Positions 8,397 through 15,189 of a stretch of DNA of 26,392 nucleotides are shown piece by piece. How positions within the stretch are numbered: position 1 is the first letter of the stretch; every line of letters begins with the position of its first letter. The position numbers were made by a program, and so were the translations under genes. The notes under the pieces are model-generated. The model was given only the letters and a program-made list of their open reading frames with translations. It was not told the origin of the DNA and ran no database searches. Origin of the DNA: JBKEBQ01 sp047973225 (GTDB taxonomy: Bacteria; Bacillota_I; Bacilli_A; Erysipelotrichales; Erysipelotrichaceae); contig JBKEBQ010000036.1 in NCBI GenBank assembly GCA_047973225.1, forward strand, positions 1 through 26,392, given 5' to 3'.

Positions 8397-9494
8397 CTAT
8401 TTTTGTAATGTTTTTATTTTTTCCCAAGAAAATTGTGGATCACCAAAATGTCCATAACAAGCTGTTTTTTTATATATAGGTTTTCGCAAATCCAATTCTT
8501 CTAAAATATTACGAACGCTAAAATCAAAGTTTTTATGAATTATATCGATAATCGCTTCATCACTTACTTTACCTGTATGAAATGTATCAACCATGAGCGA
8601 TACCGGTTTGCTTTTCCCAATCGCATACGCCACTTGAATTTCACAACGATCAGCCAAATGATTGGCAACAATATTCTTCGCCACATAACGTGCATAATAT
8701 GCAGCACTGCGGTCTACTTTGGTTGGGTCTTTACTAGAAAAACACCCACCTCCTATACGACCCATACCACCATAGGTATCCACAACGATCTTTCTTCCGG
8801 TTGTCCCTGAATCAGAAAAGCTTCCACCAACCACAAAACTTCCACTCGGATTGATCAAAAACTTTGTGTGTTCATCGATTAACGCTTCGTCAATACATGG
8901 TGCAATCACTGCTTCTTTGATTAGTTTTTGTAGTTGTGTTTGGGTTGCTTCTTTTGCATGTTGTGTTGACACAACAATGGTATCAATACGTTTTACTTTT
9001 CCATTTTCATATTCAACACTTACCTGGGTTTTCCCATCTGGTTTTAATAATGGATTTTCACTTCTTACTCTTGTTAATTGTAATGCCAACATATGCGCAT
9101 AATAGATAGGAGCAGGCATATATTCTTTGGTATCATTACAAGCATACCCAAACATTAATCCTTGATCCCCTGCGCCAATATCGCCATTTTTATGCACAAC
9201 CGCATGGTTGATTTCACTAGATTGTTTGTTTACTTTTATGCAAACTTCATACTCCTCATTATAGCCAATGCCTTTGATTGTATCCTTGGCAATCGCTTCA
9301 TAATCCAAATCCGCACTGGTATTTGCTTCTCCATAAATCAACACAAAATCATCTTTAATGCTTGCCTCCACTGCCATTTTTGCATTTGCATCTTGCGCTA
9401 AGGCAGCATCAAGAATACTATCTGCGATCAAATCACAAACTTTATCTGGATGCCCTTCCGTAATACTTTCTGATGTAAAAATAAAATTGTTCAT
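8397..9494 (-). CDS. metK: S-adenosylmethionine synthetase
   Basis: This enzyme makes S-adenosylmethionine from methionine and ATP. The protein has 365 residues, slightly shorter than the usual 380-400, with motifs in order: GHPDK (14-18), GAGDQGLMFGYA, NPSGSFVVGG, GGMGRIGGGCFSSKDPTKVD and the C-terminal YGHFGD segment. The pyrophosphate-loop motif reads GGGCFSSKD where most MetK proteins have GGGAFSGKD, two mild substitutions. I start the gene at the ATG at 9494 because AGAAAGGA lies 6-9 bases upstream; a longer reading from 9512 would put that site inside the coding region and add residues before the conserved N-terminus. It is a single-gene unit controlled by the upstream SAM-I-type riboswitch, which gives end-product feedback. 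Confidence 0.98.
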   Translation of the reverse strand: MNNFIFTSESITEGHPDKVCDLIADSILDAALAQDANAKMAVEASIKDDFVLIYGEANTSADLDYEAIAKDTIKGIGYNEEYEVCIKVNKQSSEINHAVVHKNGDIGAGDQGLMFGYACNDTKEYMPAPIYYAHMLALQLTRVRSENPLLKPDGKTQVSVEYENGKVKRIDTIVVSTQHAKEATQTQLQKLIKEAVIAPCIDEALIDEHTKFLINPSGSFVVGGSFSDSGTTGRKIVVDTYGGMGRIGGGCFSSKDPTKVDRSAAYYARYVAKNIVANHLADRCEIQVAYAIGKSKPVSLMVDTFHTGKVSDEAIIDIIHKNFDFSVRNILEELDLRKPIYKKTACYGHFGDPQFSWEKIKTLQK

Positions 9495-9514
9495 GTCATT
9501 TCCTTTCTGCATAT

Positions 9515-9641
9515 AAAAAATGCCTCTAAGAAGGCATATATCTTACTATATTCTTCTTATCGTTGTTAGCCTTACCACCTTACACACCCGTGCAGGTTGG
9601 TGTTGAGATACGAGCTAACTCTCTGTCTCAACTCTTGATAA
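9515..9641 (-). promoter_or_regulatory. SAM-I (S-box) riboswitch, divergent, with terminator
   Basis: The minus-strand leader aligns with the S-box core: TTATCAAGAG at the 5' side, AGAGAG..AGCTC in P2, ACCAACC, AAGGTGGTAAGG, then GATAAGAAGA. P1 is TTATC (9637-9641) with GATAA (9557-9561); P2 is TTGAGA (9626-9631) with TCTCAA (9603-9608); P3 is TGCAC (9590-9594) with GTGTA (9581-9585). The P2 loop TTAG (9615-9618) is complementary to CTAA (9566-9569), the expected pseudoknot. The terminator is ATGCCT and AGGCAT (9520-9537) with six T. TAAGAAG (9553-9559) can instead pair with CTTCTTA (9527-9533), a 7-bp antiterminator that excludes both P1 and the terminator. SAM should therefore close P1 and stop metK transcription. 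The P4 hairpin of ordinary SAM-I aptamers seems absent. Confidence 0.85.
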
Positions 9642-9654
9642 TTTTTACTTTCTT

Positions 9655-9683
9655 ATTAAAACATAAAAAATTACATTATTCAA
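9655..9683 (-). promoter_or_regulatory. Predicted promoter of metK
   Basis: TTGAAT (9678-9683) and TTTAAT (9655-9660) are spaced by 17 bp on the minus strand. Initiation near 9648 places the start of the RNA just before the P1 stem of the riboswitch. Confidence 0.55.
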
Positions 9684-9759
9684 GAGATGCAACCTTATTG
9701 TTTTATAAACATGTAAAAAACTTTACAATACAGGCTATAAATACTTTTAAAATTAATAT

Positions 9760-9788
9760 TTGACTTATTGAGGTGCAACATATAAAAT
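9760..9788 (+). promoter_or_regulatory. Predicted promoter of the arsC/spx-like and dtxR-like operon
   Basis: TTGACT (9760-9765) and TAAAAT (9783-9788) are separated by 17 bp. The predicted start near 9795 leaves a leader of about 68 nt that contains a cre-like sequence. The promoter is divergent from metK. Confidence 0.65.
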
Positions 9789-9816
9789 AAAATCCGACAT
9801 AACAAACAGAAATATG

Positions 9817-9830
9817 GGAAAACGTTTACA
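9817..9830. promoter_or_regulatory. cre-like (CcpA) site in the leader
   Basis: GGAAAACGTTTACA matches the catabolite responsive element consensus TGWAANCGNTNWCA at 13 of 14 positions. It lies about 22-36 bp downstream of the predicted transcription start, a position from which bound CcpA could block elongation. No ccpA gene is in this window. Confidence 0.4.
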
Positions 9831-9862
9831 TTAAGACCGTTATGCGTAAGGAGTATACACAT

Positions 9863-10225
9863 ATGTTACTTTTAATTGAATATCCTCGATGTAGTACTTG
9901 TCAAAAAGCAAAGCAATTTTTAAAAATGAACAATGTTGAATTCAAAACAAGAGATATTGTAGAGGATAAACTAAGTGAAGAAGAAATACGAAATTTATAT
10001 AAAAAAAGTAATGGATCACTTGCACGTTTTTTTAACACTTCAGGATCGCTTTATCGTCAAATGCGTTTAAAAGATCGTATTCATTCGATGAGTGAGGATG
10101 AAATGATCAAACTTTTAGCGAGCAATGGAATGCTTGTCAAAAGACCCATTCTTGTTAGTAGCCAGCATGTTACATGTGGTTTTAAAGAAGCAACTTTCTC
10201 GGATATTATTAAAAGTGTGATATAA
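9863..10225 (+). CDS. ArsC/Spx family thioredoxin-fold protein
   Basis: This 120-residue protein belongs to the ArsC/Spx/YffB family of small thioredoxin-fold proteins. It has a CxxC pair (C10-S-T-C13) at exactly the position used as redox switch in Spx, a central segment ARFFNTSGSLYRQM typical of ArsC-like members, and KRPIL (R94-P95-I96), the family's conserved Arg-Pro. Members are either glutaredoxin-dependent arsenate reductases or RNA polymerase-binding regulators such as Spx and MgsR. CxxC favours the second group, the FNTSG segment the first; I leave it open. I start at the ATG at 9863 because AAGGAG is 9 bases upstream; an ATG at 9842 would contain that site. Twenty-five bases separate it from the dtxR-like gene, so they probably form an operon. 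Confidence 0.85.
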   Translation: MLLLIEYPRCSTCQKAKQFLKMNNVEFKTRDIVEDKLSEEEIRNLYKKSNGSLARFFNTSGSLYRQMRLKDRIHSMSEDEMIKLLASNGMLVKRPILVSSQHVTCGFKEATFSDIIKSVI

Positions 10226-10250
10226 TAAAACTAATGAATGAGGTGATAGC

Positions 10251-10619
10251 ATGTTATTGGGGGAATCGCTAGAAGACTACTTAGAATGCATTATTCAATT
10301 GGCACAAAAAGGTAAAGTACGCTCTGTTGATGTAGCAAATATGATGCATGTTTCAAAACCAAGTGTTAATAAAGCAATGAACAATTTAAAAGATAAGGGT
10401 TTAATTACACAAGAAACCTATGGTGATATTCGCTTAACTAAAGCTGGTGAAGATATGGCAATCATGATTTTTGATCGTCATCAAAATGTCCATATTTTCT
10501 TACGTGATATTTTACATATTGCAGATGATATCGCTGAACAAGATGCTTGTCGTATCGAACACATCATCAGTGAAGAAACCTATCAAGCCATTTTAAATCA
10601 CACAGAAAAACACAAGTAA
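10251..10619 (+). CDS. Short DtxR/MntR-family metal-dependent repressor
   Basis: This 122-residue protein has an N-terminal winged helix-turn-helix (residues 1-65, including VDVANMMHVSKPSVNKAMNNL) and a helical dimerisation and metal-binding domain, without the SH3-like third domain of full DtxR. Candidate ligands by alignment from memory are D9, E12, H77, C100, E103 and H104. D9 and E12 match the manganese sensor MntR (D8, E11). C100 replaces the MntR glutamate (E99) and corresponds to DtxR C102, an iron-sensor residue. The site is therefore mixed and metal preference is uncertain. The ribosome binding site is TGAGGTG and the stop codon lies inside a terminator stem. It is the only metal repressor in the window and so the natural candidate for the GTTAG-N6-CTAAC boxes at feo and at the predicted sRNA, which is inference. 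Confidence 0.88.
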   Translation: MLLGESLEDYLECIIQLAQKGKVRSVDVANMMHVSKPSVNKAMNNLKDKGLITQETYGDIRLTKAGEDMAIMIFDRHQNVHIFLRDILHIADDIAEQDACRIEHIISEETYQAILNHTEKHK

Positions 10620-10637
10620 TAAACTTGTGTTTTTTTT
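10606..10637. terminator. Bidirectional terminator between dtxR-like gene and cutC
   Basis: CACAAGT (10611-10617) and ACTTGTG (10623-10629) form a stem with a 5-base loop, flanked by five A and eight T. The dtxR-like stop codon is inside the stem. It serves both convergent units. Confidence 0.88.
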
Positions 10638-10642
10638 AGATG

Positions 10643-11410
10643 CTAATGTTCTTGATTGTTGATACTTGTTGCTTCCAACGTCGTTTTCAACGCTCTTACT
10701 TTTTGAGAATCCACTACTTCATAGGCATTAGGATACGCTTTATGATAAGAATAATCCACTACTGTATTTGATGATGTACCATCTTCTACCCACGTTTTGC
10801 ATGAACTATGAATTTGCGTGATACCACTTTTTAATAGTGCATCAACATTACCGCTATGAATCCCCACACCTGCTAAAATTTCGATTTTATCTCCATATAT
10901 ATTTTGTAGTTTTTCAAGTTGTTTTCTACCCTCATAAGCACTATTTGCACCCCCACTACTAAGCATACGATCGACGCCACAGTCTATAAGATCGATAACA
11001 CCCTGTTCTATATCCACAACACAATCAATGGCACGATGAAAGACTGCTTCTTTGTGATACGCATGCGCCAATTGCACAAATTCTCTTGTTAGTGTTTTAT
11101 CAACGCTATGGTCTTCATTTAAAAAGCCAAACACAATCGCATCACTTCCCGCCTCCAATAACTCCATCGCTTCTTTGCGCATGACTTCTACTTCCCTTGT
11201 TGTGTAAAAGAAACCGGCTCCCCTTGTCCGTATCATACAAGCAACCTTGATGTTTGTATTTTTTTTTACCAGTTTCAATGTCGCTGTTGTAGGTGTCAGT
11301 CCACCCATATGTAATGCACTATTCAATTCCACACGATCTGCACCTTCATAATAAGCACACAAACAGTCTTCATAACTTCCAGCACAAACTTCAAATGTCA
11401 CAGGCTTCAT
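10643..11410 (-). CDS. cutC: CutC family protein
   Basis: This 255-residue TIM-barrel protein matches the CutC family. Motifs in order are FEVCAGSYEDCLCAYYEGADRV near the N-terminus, GGLTPT, CMIRTRGAGFFYT, DAIVFGFLNEDHSVD, FHRAIDC, RMLSSGGANSAYEG and a C-terminal glycine-rich GVGIHSGNV. CutC was linked to copper homeostasis by genetics in E. coli and a Cu(I)-binding role was proposed in enterococci, but its biochemical role remains unsettled. Its ATG overlaps the fumarase beta stop by 4 bp (ATGA) with AAGGAG upstream, so it is the last gene of a malic enzyme-fumarase-cutC operon. No copper gene is nearby; the context points to a link with central metabolism or metalloenzyme maintenance, which is inference. 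Confidence 0.93.
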   Translation of the reverse strand: MKPVTFEVCAGSYEDCLCAYYEGADRVELNSALHMGGLTPTTATLKLVKKNTNIKVACMIRTRGAGFFYTTREVEVMRKEAMELLEAGSDAIVFGFLNEDHSVDKTLTREFVQLAHAYHKEAVFHRAIDCVVDIEQGVIDLIDCGVDRMLSSGGANSAYEGRKQLEKLQNIYGDKIEILAGVGIHSGNVDALLKSGITQIHSSCKTWVEDGTSSNTVVDYSYHKAYPNAYEVVDSQKVRALKTTLEATSINNQEH

Positions 11411-11937
11411 AACATCTCCTTATATACATTATTTCCATTTCCATCAATCGCAATGGTTAGTGGAAAATTCTCTACTTCTAACTTGCGTATTGCCTCACTT
11501 TTAAGATCTGCAAACGCAATCACTTCACTTTTCTTAATGCATTGACTCAATAGTGCTCCAAGACCACCAATGGCCACACCATAACAGGCTCCATTTTTTT
11601 GAATATTATCAACAATGGCTTGTGTTCGATACCCTTTGCCAATGCTCATAGCCAGTCCCATGTCATATAAAACACCTGCATATGCATCCATCCGTAATGC
11701 GGTTGTCGGCCCTGCACTTCCAATCACTTTATGCGCTTTGGCAGGCGTTGGACCAACATAATAAATAATCTGCTGGTTTACATCAAATGGTAATGTTTCA
11801 CCCTTTTTTATCATCTCGATCAAACGCTTATGTGCAGCATCACGAGCTGTGTACATTGTTCCACTAATACTAATTTGCTCGCCAGCTACTAAATCTTTTA
11901 ATTTCTCCTTGGTAAGTGGTGTTGTTATATGTTTCAT
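11407..11937 (-). CDS. Class I fumarate hydratase, beta subunit
   Basis: This 176-residue protein is the beta subunit (swivelling domain) of a two-subunit, Fe-S dependent class I fumarase, matching the C-terminal half of single-chain FumA. Recognisable segments are ISGTMYTARDAAHKRL, YYVGPTPAKAHKVIGSAGPT, the catalytic-region TTALRMD, IGKGYRT and GVAIGGLGALL. Fumarase converts fumarate and L-malate reversibly. The related L-tartrate dehydratase beta subunit is hard to separate by sequence alone; the adjacent malic enzyme favours fumarase. The start codon overlaps the alpha subunit stop by 1 bp (TAATG), and the end overlaps cutC by 4 bp, indicating translational coupling along the operon. Confidence 0.93.
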   Translation of the reverse strand: MKHITTPLTKEKLKDLVAGEQISISGTMYTARDAAHKRLIEMIKKGETLPFDVNQQIIYYVGPTPAKAHKVIGSAGPTTALRMDAYAGVLYDMGLAMSIGKGYRTQAIVDNIQKNGACYGVAIGGLGALLSQCIKKSEVIAFADLKSEAIRKLEVENFPLTIAIDGNGNNVYKEML

Positions 11938-12782
11938 TACAATACCTCCTTCGCATGTCTTGTAATATGACAGGAAACATTGACAGCAACCGGTAATCCT
12001 GCGATATGGGTTGGATAATACTCTATATTCAAGCCAAGTGCACTGCTGTCCCCCCCTAAGCCTTGAGGTCCAATATACAAACGATTTATCGCTTGCAATA
12101 GTTCTTCTTCTAACTGTTTGTATAAAGGATGTTTATTGTGAATATCAATATTACGCAAGGTCGCTTTTTTTGCAAGAACAGCTGCATAATCAAAACTTCC
12201 GCCAATCCCAACACCTACCACAAATGGGGGACAAGCGTTAGGCCCTGCTTTTTTTAGAGTCTGTAATACGAACCCTTTTACGCCTTCTACACCCTGTGCT
12301 GGTTTCAACATTTTACTGCACGACATATTCTCTGATCCAAAACCTTTGGTTGTTATTTCTAAAATAACTTTATCTCCAGGAATTATATTTGTATAAATAA
12401 TACAAGGCGTATTATCTTGGGTATTCGCCCTTTTAAACAAAGGATCATCAACAATTGACTTTCGTAAAAAACCTTCTTGATATCCAATCCGCACTCCTTC
12501 ATTGATTGCTGTTTCATAATCGCCACCAACAAAGTGGATCTCTTGACCAATCTGCATGAATACAACCACCATGCCTGTATCCTGACAAATAGGGATACTT
12601 TGCTTTTTTGCTACATCGGCATTTTTAATTAATTTTTGTAAGGTGTTTTTTGCCTGTACATTACGCTCCTTCTTATAACTATGGTTTAATTGTTGGTAGA
12701 TATCCTTAGGATATTCTACATTCATTTCTTGAACAAGTTGTGCGATTTTGTTGGTTAAATCCTGAACATTAAATTCTCTCAT
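11937..12782 (-). CDS. Class I fumarate hydratase, alpha subunit
   Basis: This 281-residue catalytic subunit carries the oxygen-sensitive [4Fe-4S] cluster of class I fumarase. Likely cluster ligands are C66 in ICQDTG, C184 in GPNACPP and C271 in VNVSCH, the three cysteines conserved in the family; C155 in NMSCSK is a further conserved-looking cysteine. Glycine-rich GVGIGGS and GPQGLGGDSSALG also match. I start at the ATG at 12782, which has AAAGGAAA upstream; a TTG at 12797 would include this site in the coding region. The upstream malic enzyme ends 36 bp away, consistent with one operon. The [4Fe-4S] requirement makes this a plausible target of iron-sparing control, though I see no convincing pairing with the predicted sRNA. 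Tartrate dehydratase is the main alternative. Confidence 0.94.
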   Translation of the reverse strand: MREFNVQDLTNKIAQLVQEMNVEYPKDIYQQLNHSYKKERNVQAKNTLQKLIKNADVAKKQSIPICQDTGMVVVFMQIGQEIHFVGGDYETAINEGVRIGYQEGFLRKSIVDDPLFKRANTQDNTPCIIYTNIIPGDKVILEITTKGFGSENMSCSKMLKPAQGVEGVKGFVLQTLKKAGPNACPPFVVGVGIGGSFDYAAVLAKKATLRNIDIHNKHPLYKQLEEELLQAINRLYIGPQGLGGDSSALGLNIEYYPTHIAGLPVAVNVSCHITRHAKEVL

Positions 12783-12818
12783 AAGCTTTCCTTTCAATCT
12801 TGTAATCTTGGTATTTTT

Positions 12819-14006
12819 TTATTCTCCTTTTCGAACTTCACCCTTTTTCACGGCAATATCCATAACGGCTTCACGAATGGCACAAACAACACGCTTATCA
12901 AAAGCACTAGGAATAATATATTCTGCTCGTAAGTCTTCTTCTGCAATCAAATTGGCAAGTGCATATGATGTCGCCAATTTCATTTCTTCTAAAATTTTTG
13001 TTGCTTTCACATCCAACGCACCTCGAAATAGCCCAGGGAATGCCAATACATTATTTACTTGATTGGGATAATCACTTCTTCCAGTCCCCACAACATAAGC
13101 ACCTGCTGCAAGCGCATCTTCAGGCATAATTTCAGGTGTTGGGTTTGCCATCGCAAAAACAGCTGGTTTTTCATTCATACTGGCAACCATTTCCTTAGAA
13201 ACAAGATTAGGTGCACTCACACCAATAAAAACATCTGCGCCTACCATTGCTTCTTGTAAAGATCCATAGTCAACACCATCTAAGTTAGAAAACGCCAAAA
13301 GCTCTGCTTTATATGTATCGTATTGTGTTTTTTTCGAAGCGCAAACATGACCATCCACATCAAATGCCTCAATATGGCGAATGCCAAAATCGTACATCAA
13401 TTTGATAATACTACTTCCTGCAGCTCCTGCCCCACTAACAACAACCTTAATATCTTCTTTGCGTTTTTTAGTTAGTTTTAAGTAGTTCATAATTGCGGCA
13501 ACACTAATGATCGCCGTTCCATGTTGGTCATCATGAAACACCGGAATATTCATTTCTGCTTTTAAACGTCGTTCAATTTCAATGCATTTGGGAGCACAAA
13601 TATCTTCTAAAAGAATTCCGCCAAACGATGGCTCTAAAGCTTTCACAAAAGCAACAATTCCATCTACGTCTTGAATACTAATACATAAAGGAATAGCATC
13701 AATATCTGCAAAAGACTTAAACAATACCGCCTTTCCTTCCATTACCGGCATAGCCGCTTCACCACCGATATTGCCTAAGCCCAAAACCGCACTTCCATCA
13801 CTGATAACCGCCACCGTATTTGCTCGATTTGTATATATATATGATTTTTCAGGGTTTTTCTTTATTTCCATACATGGTTGCGCAACTCCTGGTGAGTAAG
13901 CCAATGCCAACGATGCAAAATCATTTACTTTTACTTTTGCTTGTACCGCTAATTTTCCATGATGTTTTTCATGAATCTCTAATGACTTTTCATAAACACT
14001 TTTCAT
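12819..14006 (-). CDS. Malic enzyme (malate to pyruvate, oxidative decarboxylation)
   Basis: This 395-residue short-form bacterial malic enzyme converts L-malate to pyruvate and CO2 with reduction of NAD(P). Visible are the catalytic tyrosine region LAYSPGVAQPC, ISDGSAVLGLGNIGG, the lysine region GKAVLFKSFADIDAIPL, metal-binding EDICAPKC and PVFHDDQHGTA, then a Rossmann motif VVSGAGAAGSS and the C-terminal ANPTPEI and GRSDYPNQVNN. The nucleotide preference cannot be read safely. I start at the ATG at 14006, preceded by AGGGGGA; a longer reading from 14066 adds 20 residues with no ribosome binding site. It heads the operon with fumarase alpha, beta and cutC, which suggests use of malate or fumarate, or supply of C4 acids, during fermentation. 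No terminator is seen before the fumarase genes. Confidence 0.96.
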   Translation of the reverse strand: MKSVYEKSLEIHEKHHGKLAVQAKVKVNDFASLALAYSPGVAQPCMEIKKNPEKSYIYTNRANTVAVISDGSAVLGLGNIGGEAAMPVMEGKAVLFKSFADIDAIPLCISIQDVDGIVAFVKALEPSFGGILLEDICAPKCIEIERRLKAEMNIPVFHDDQHGTAIISVAAIMNYLKLTKKRKEDIKVVVSGAGAAGSSIIKLMYDFGIRHIEAFDVDGHVCASKKTQYDTYKAELLAFSNLDGVDYGSLQEAMVGADVFIGVSAPNLVSKEMVASMNEKPAVFAMANPTPEIMPEDALAAGAYVVGTGRSDYPNQVNNVLAFPGLFRGALDVKATKILEEMKLATSYALANLIAEEDLRAEYIIPSAFDKRVVCAIREAVMDIAVKKGEVRKGE

Positions 14007-14500
14007 AATTCCCCCTATTGTTACTATTAATATAACACAATTCAGCATATATGAATGCGATATCAATAAAGCTTTGCAAATTCTTTGTTAAAAATTTTTA
14101 TCAGATTGCATATTTGCTTGTTATTTTCATTACTCTATGGCTTACTATACTCTGCAATTGCACGTTTTGTGAATAAAAAGATTTTCTAGATAATGGGAGT
14201 CTTTTCTCCACAAACACAAACATTATATGAAATTATGTTATTTTCGAGGTTATTGAAGTTTCATCAAAAACACAGGGTATAAAAACATATAGGAAGTTTT
14301 TCAGTATACACAAAACAAGAGTTTTCTATAACTTTTATGGATAATGCGCATCCAGATAGGTTTCAGCATTTTTTGTTTATTTTGTGCGTAGATATAACAA
14401 AAAAGACTACAAACGAATTTACGCTTATTTTCGCAAAAAGCATGCTCTTTTTCTAAAAATATGATAAGATATTTTTCATATGATGCTAGGAGGTGTGATC
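14007..14500. other. AT-rich intergenic region between divergent malic enzyme and J-domain genes
   Basis: This stretch of about 490 bp separates divergent genes. It must hold both promoters, but I found no convincing -35/-10 pair on either strand; TATATT near 14030 (minus) and TATGAT near 14460 (plus) are the best -10 candidates. There is no CIRCE heat-shock operator, no riboswitch core and no open frame with a ribosome binding site. A small hairpin GGAG and CTCC occurs near 14196-14211 without a proper T-run. Confidence 0.4.
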
Positions 14501-14953
14501 ATGGCAAATAAAAACTATTATGCTGTACTTGGTGTATCCAAAACAGCAACACAAGATGAAATAAAAAAAGCGTATCGTCGAAAAGCCAAACAATATCACC
14601 CTGATGTAAACCATGCTAGCGATGCTGAACAAAAATTTAAAGAAGTCAATGAAGCTTACGATTGTTTAGGGAATCCCGATAAGCGTAGATCTTACGATCA
14701 ATTTGGTGGAAACCCCAATATGTATGGTGCTCACCAGCAACAAAGACAATCGCAATACTATCAAGGTGCTCAATTTACAAATATGAACGATTTCTTCGAA
14801 CAAATCCTTCGCGCGCAACAGCAGCAACAGTCTCATCGACGTACGTATCAACAACAAGTACATATCCCCTTTTGGATGAGAAGCATCCTATATATTGCCA
14901 AGATACTGTTCTTTCTCTTTATTTTTCGTTTTTGGTTTTGGTGGCTATTTTAA
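14501..14953 (+). CDS. J-domain protein with C-terminal membrane anchor
   Basis: This 150-residue protein has an N-terminal J domain (residues 4-70, HPD at 33-35, ending in PDKRRSYDQFGG), a Gln-rich and Tyr-rich middle (about 75-120) and one hydrophobic, aromatic-rich C-terminal segment (about 125-150). It lacks the Gly/Phe, zinc-finger and substrate-binding domains of DnaJ, so it is a class C J-protein that probably recruits DnaK to the cytoplasmic face of the membrane. I start at the ATG at 14501 because AGGAGGTG lies just upstream; a longer reading from 14480 would include it. The gene stands alone, with an intrinsic terminator shared with the convergent iron-uptake operon. Client proteins are unknown. 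Confidence 0.88.
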   Translation: MANKNYYAVLGVSKTATQDEIKKAYRRKAKQYHPDVNHASDAEQKFKEVNEAYDCLGNPDKRRSYDQFGGNPNMYGAHQQQRQSQYYQGAQFTNMNDFFEQILRAQQQQQSHRRTYQQQVHIPFWMRSILYIAKILFFLFIFRFWFWWLF

Positions 14954-14957
14954 AAAC

Positions 14958-14990
14958 AAAGCACACAAGTTATACCTCGTGTGCTTTTTT
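14958..14990. terminator. Terminator between J-domain gene and feo operon
   Basis: AAAGCACAC (14958-14966) and GTGTGCTTT (14979-14987) form a 9-bp stem followed by a T-run on the plus strand. It overlaps the last codons of the convergent Cys-rich gene and, with A residues on its left, can also act on the minus strand. Confidence 0.85.
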
Positions 14991-15179
14991 ATATGCTTTT
15001 CCTTTTTTTCTTAATTCTTTAAAACTTTCCCCACAGCCACAACAACCTGCACAACTGCTTGTTTCACAACCAACTATACCACGGCGTTTTTTTGTTATTA
15101 TTTTATATACTCGTTTATAAGCAACGTATAAAACAATTGCAAGTGCTAGTATCAAAACAACGATATCAATTGGTTTCAT
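14970..15179 (-). CDS. FeoB-associated Cys-rich membrane protein
   Basis: This 69-residue protein has one N-terminal membrane segment (about residues 5-22), a basic stretch (KRVYKIITKKRR) that by the positive-inside rule faces the cytosol, and a cysteine cluster C-E-T-S-S-C-A-G-C-C-G-C-G. This layout matches the FeoB-associated Cys-rich family found beside feoB in many Firmicutes, thought to take the place of FeoC as an accessory to ferrous iron uptake. The cysteines could bind iron, an Fe-S cluster or act in redox control; this is not established. The ATG at 15179 has AGGAGG upstream, 10 bp after the feoB stop, and it is the last gene of the feo operon. Confidence 0.9.
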   Translation of the reverse strand: MKPIDIVVLILALAIVLYVAYKRVYKIITKKRRGIVGCETSSCAGCCGCGESFKELRKKGKAYKKAHEV

Positions 15180-15189
15180 TTCTTCCTCC

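Noticed and set aside
9557..9575. GTTAG-containing stretch near metK that resembles half of the iron box
   Set aside because: It lacks the partner half-site at N6 spacing and is explained by the J3/4 strand of the SAM riboswitch.
14007..14066. Twenty-codon N-terminal extension of malic enzyme
   Set aside because: The extension is hydrophobic and unlike the family; the ATG at 14006 has a strong AGGGGGA site and fits the conserved N-terminus.
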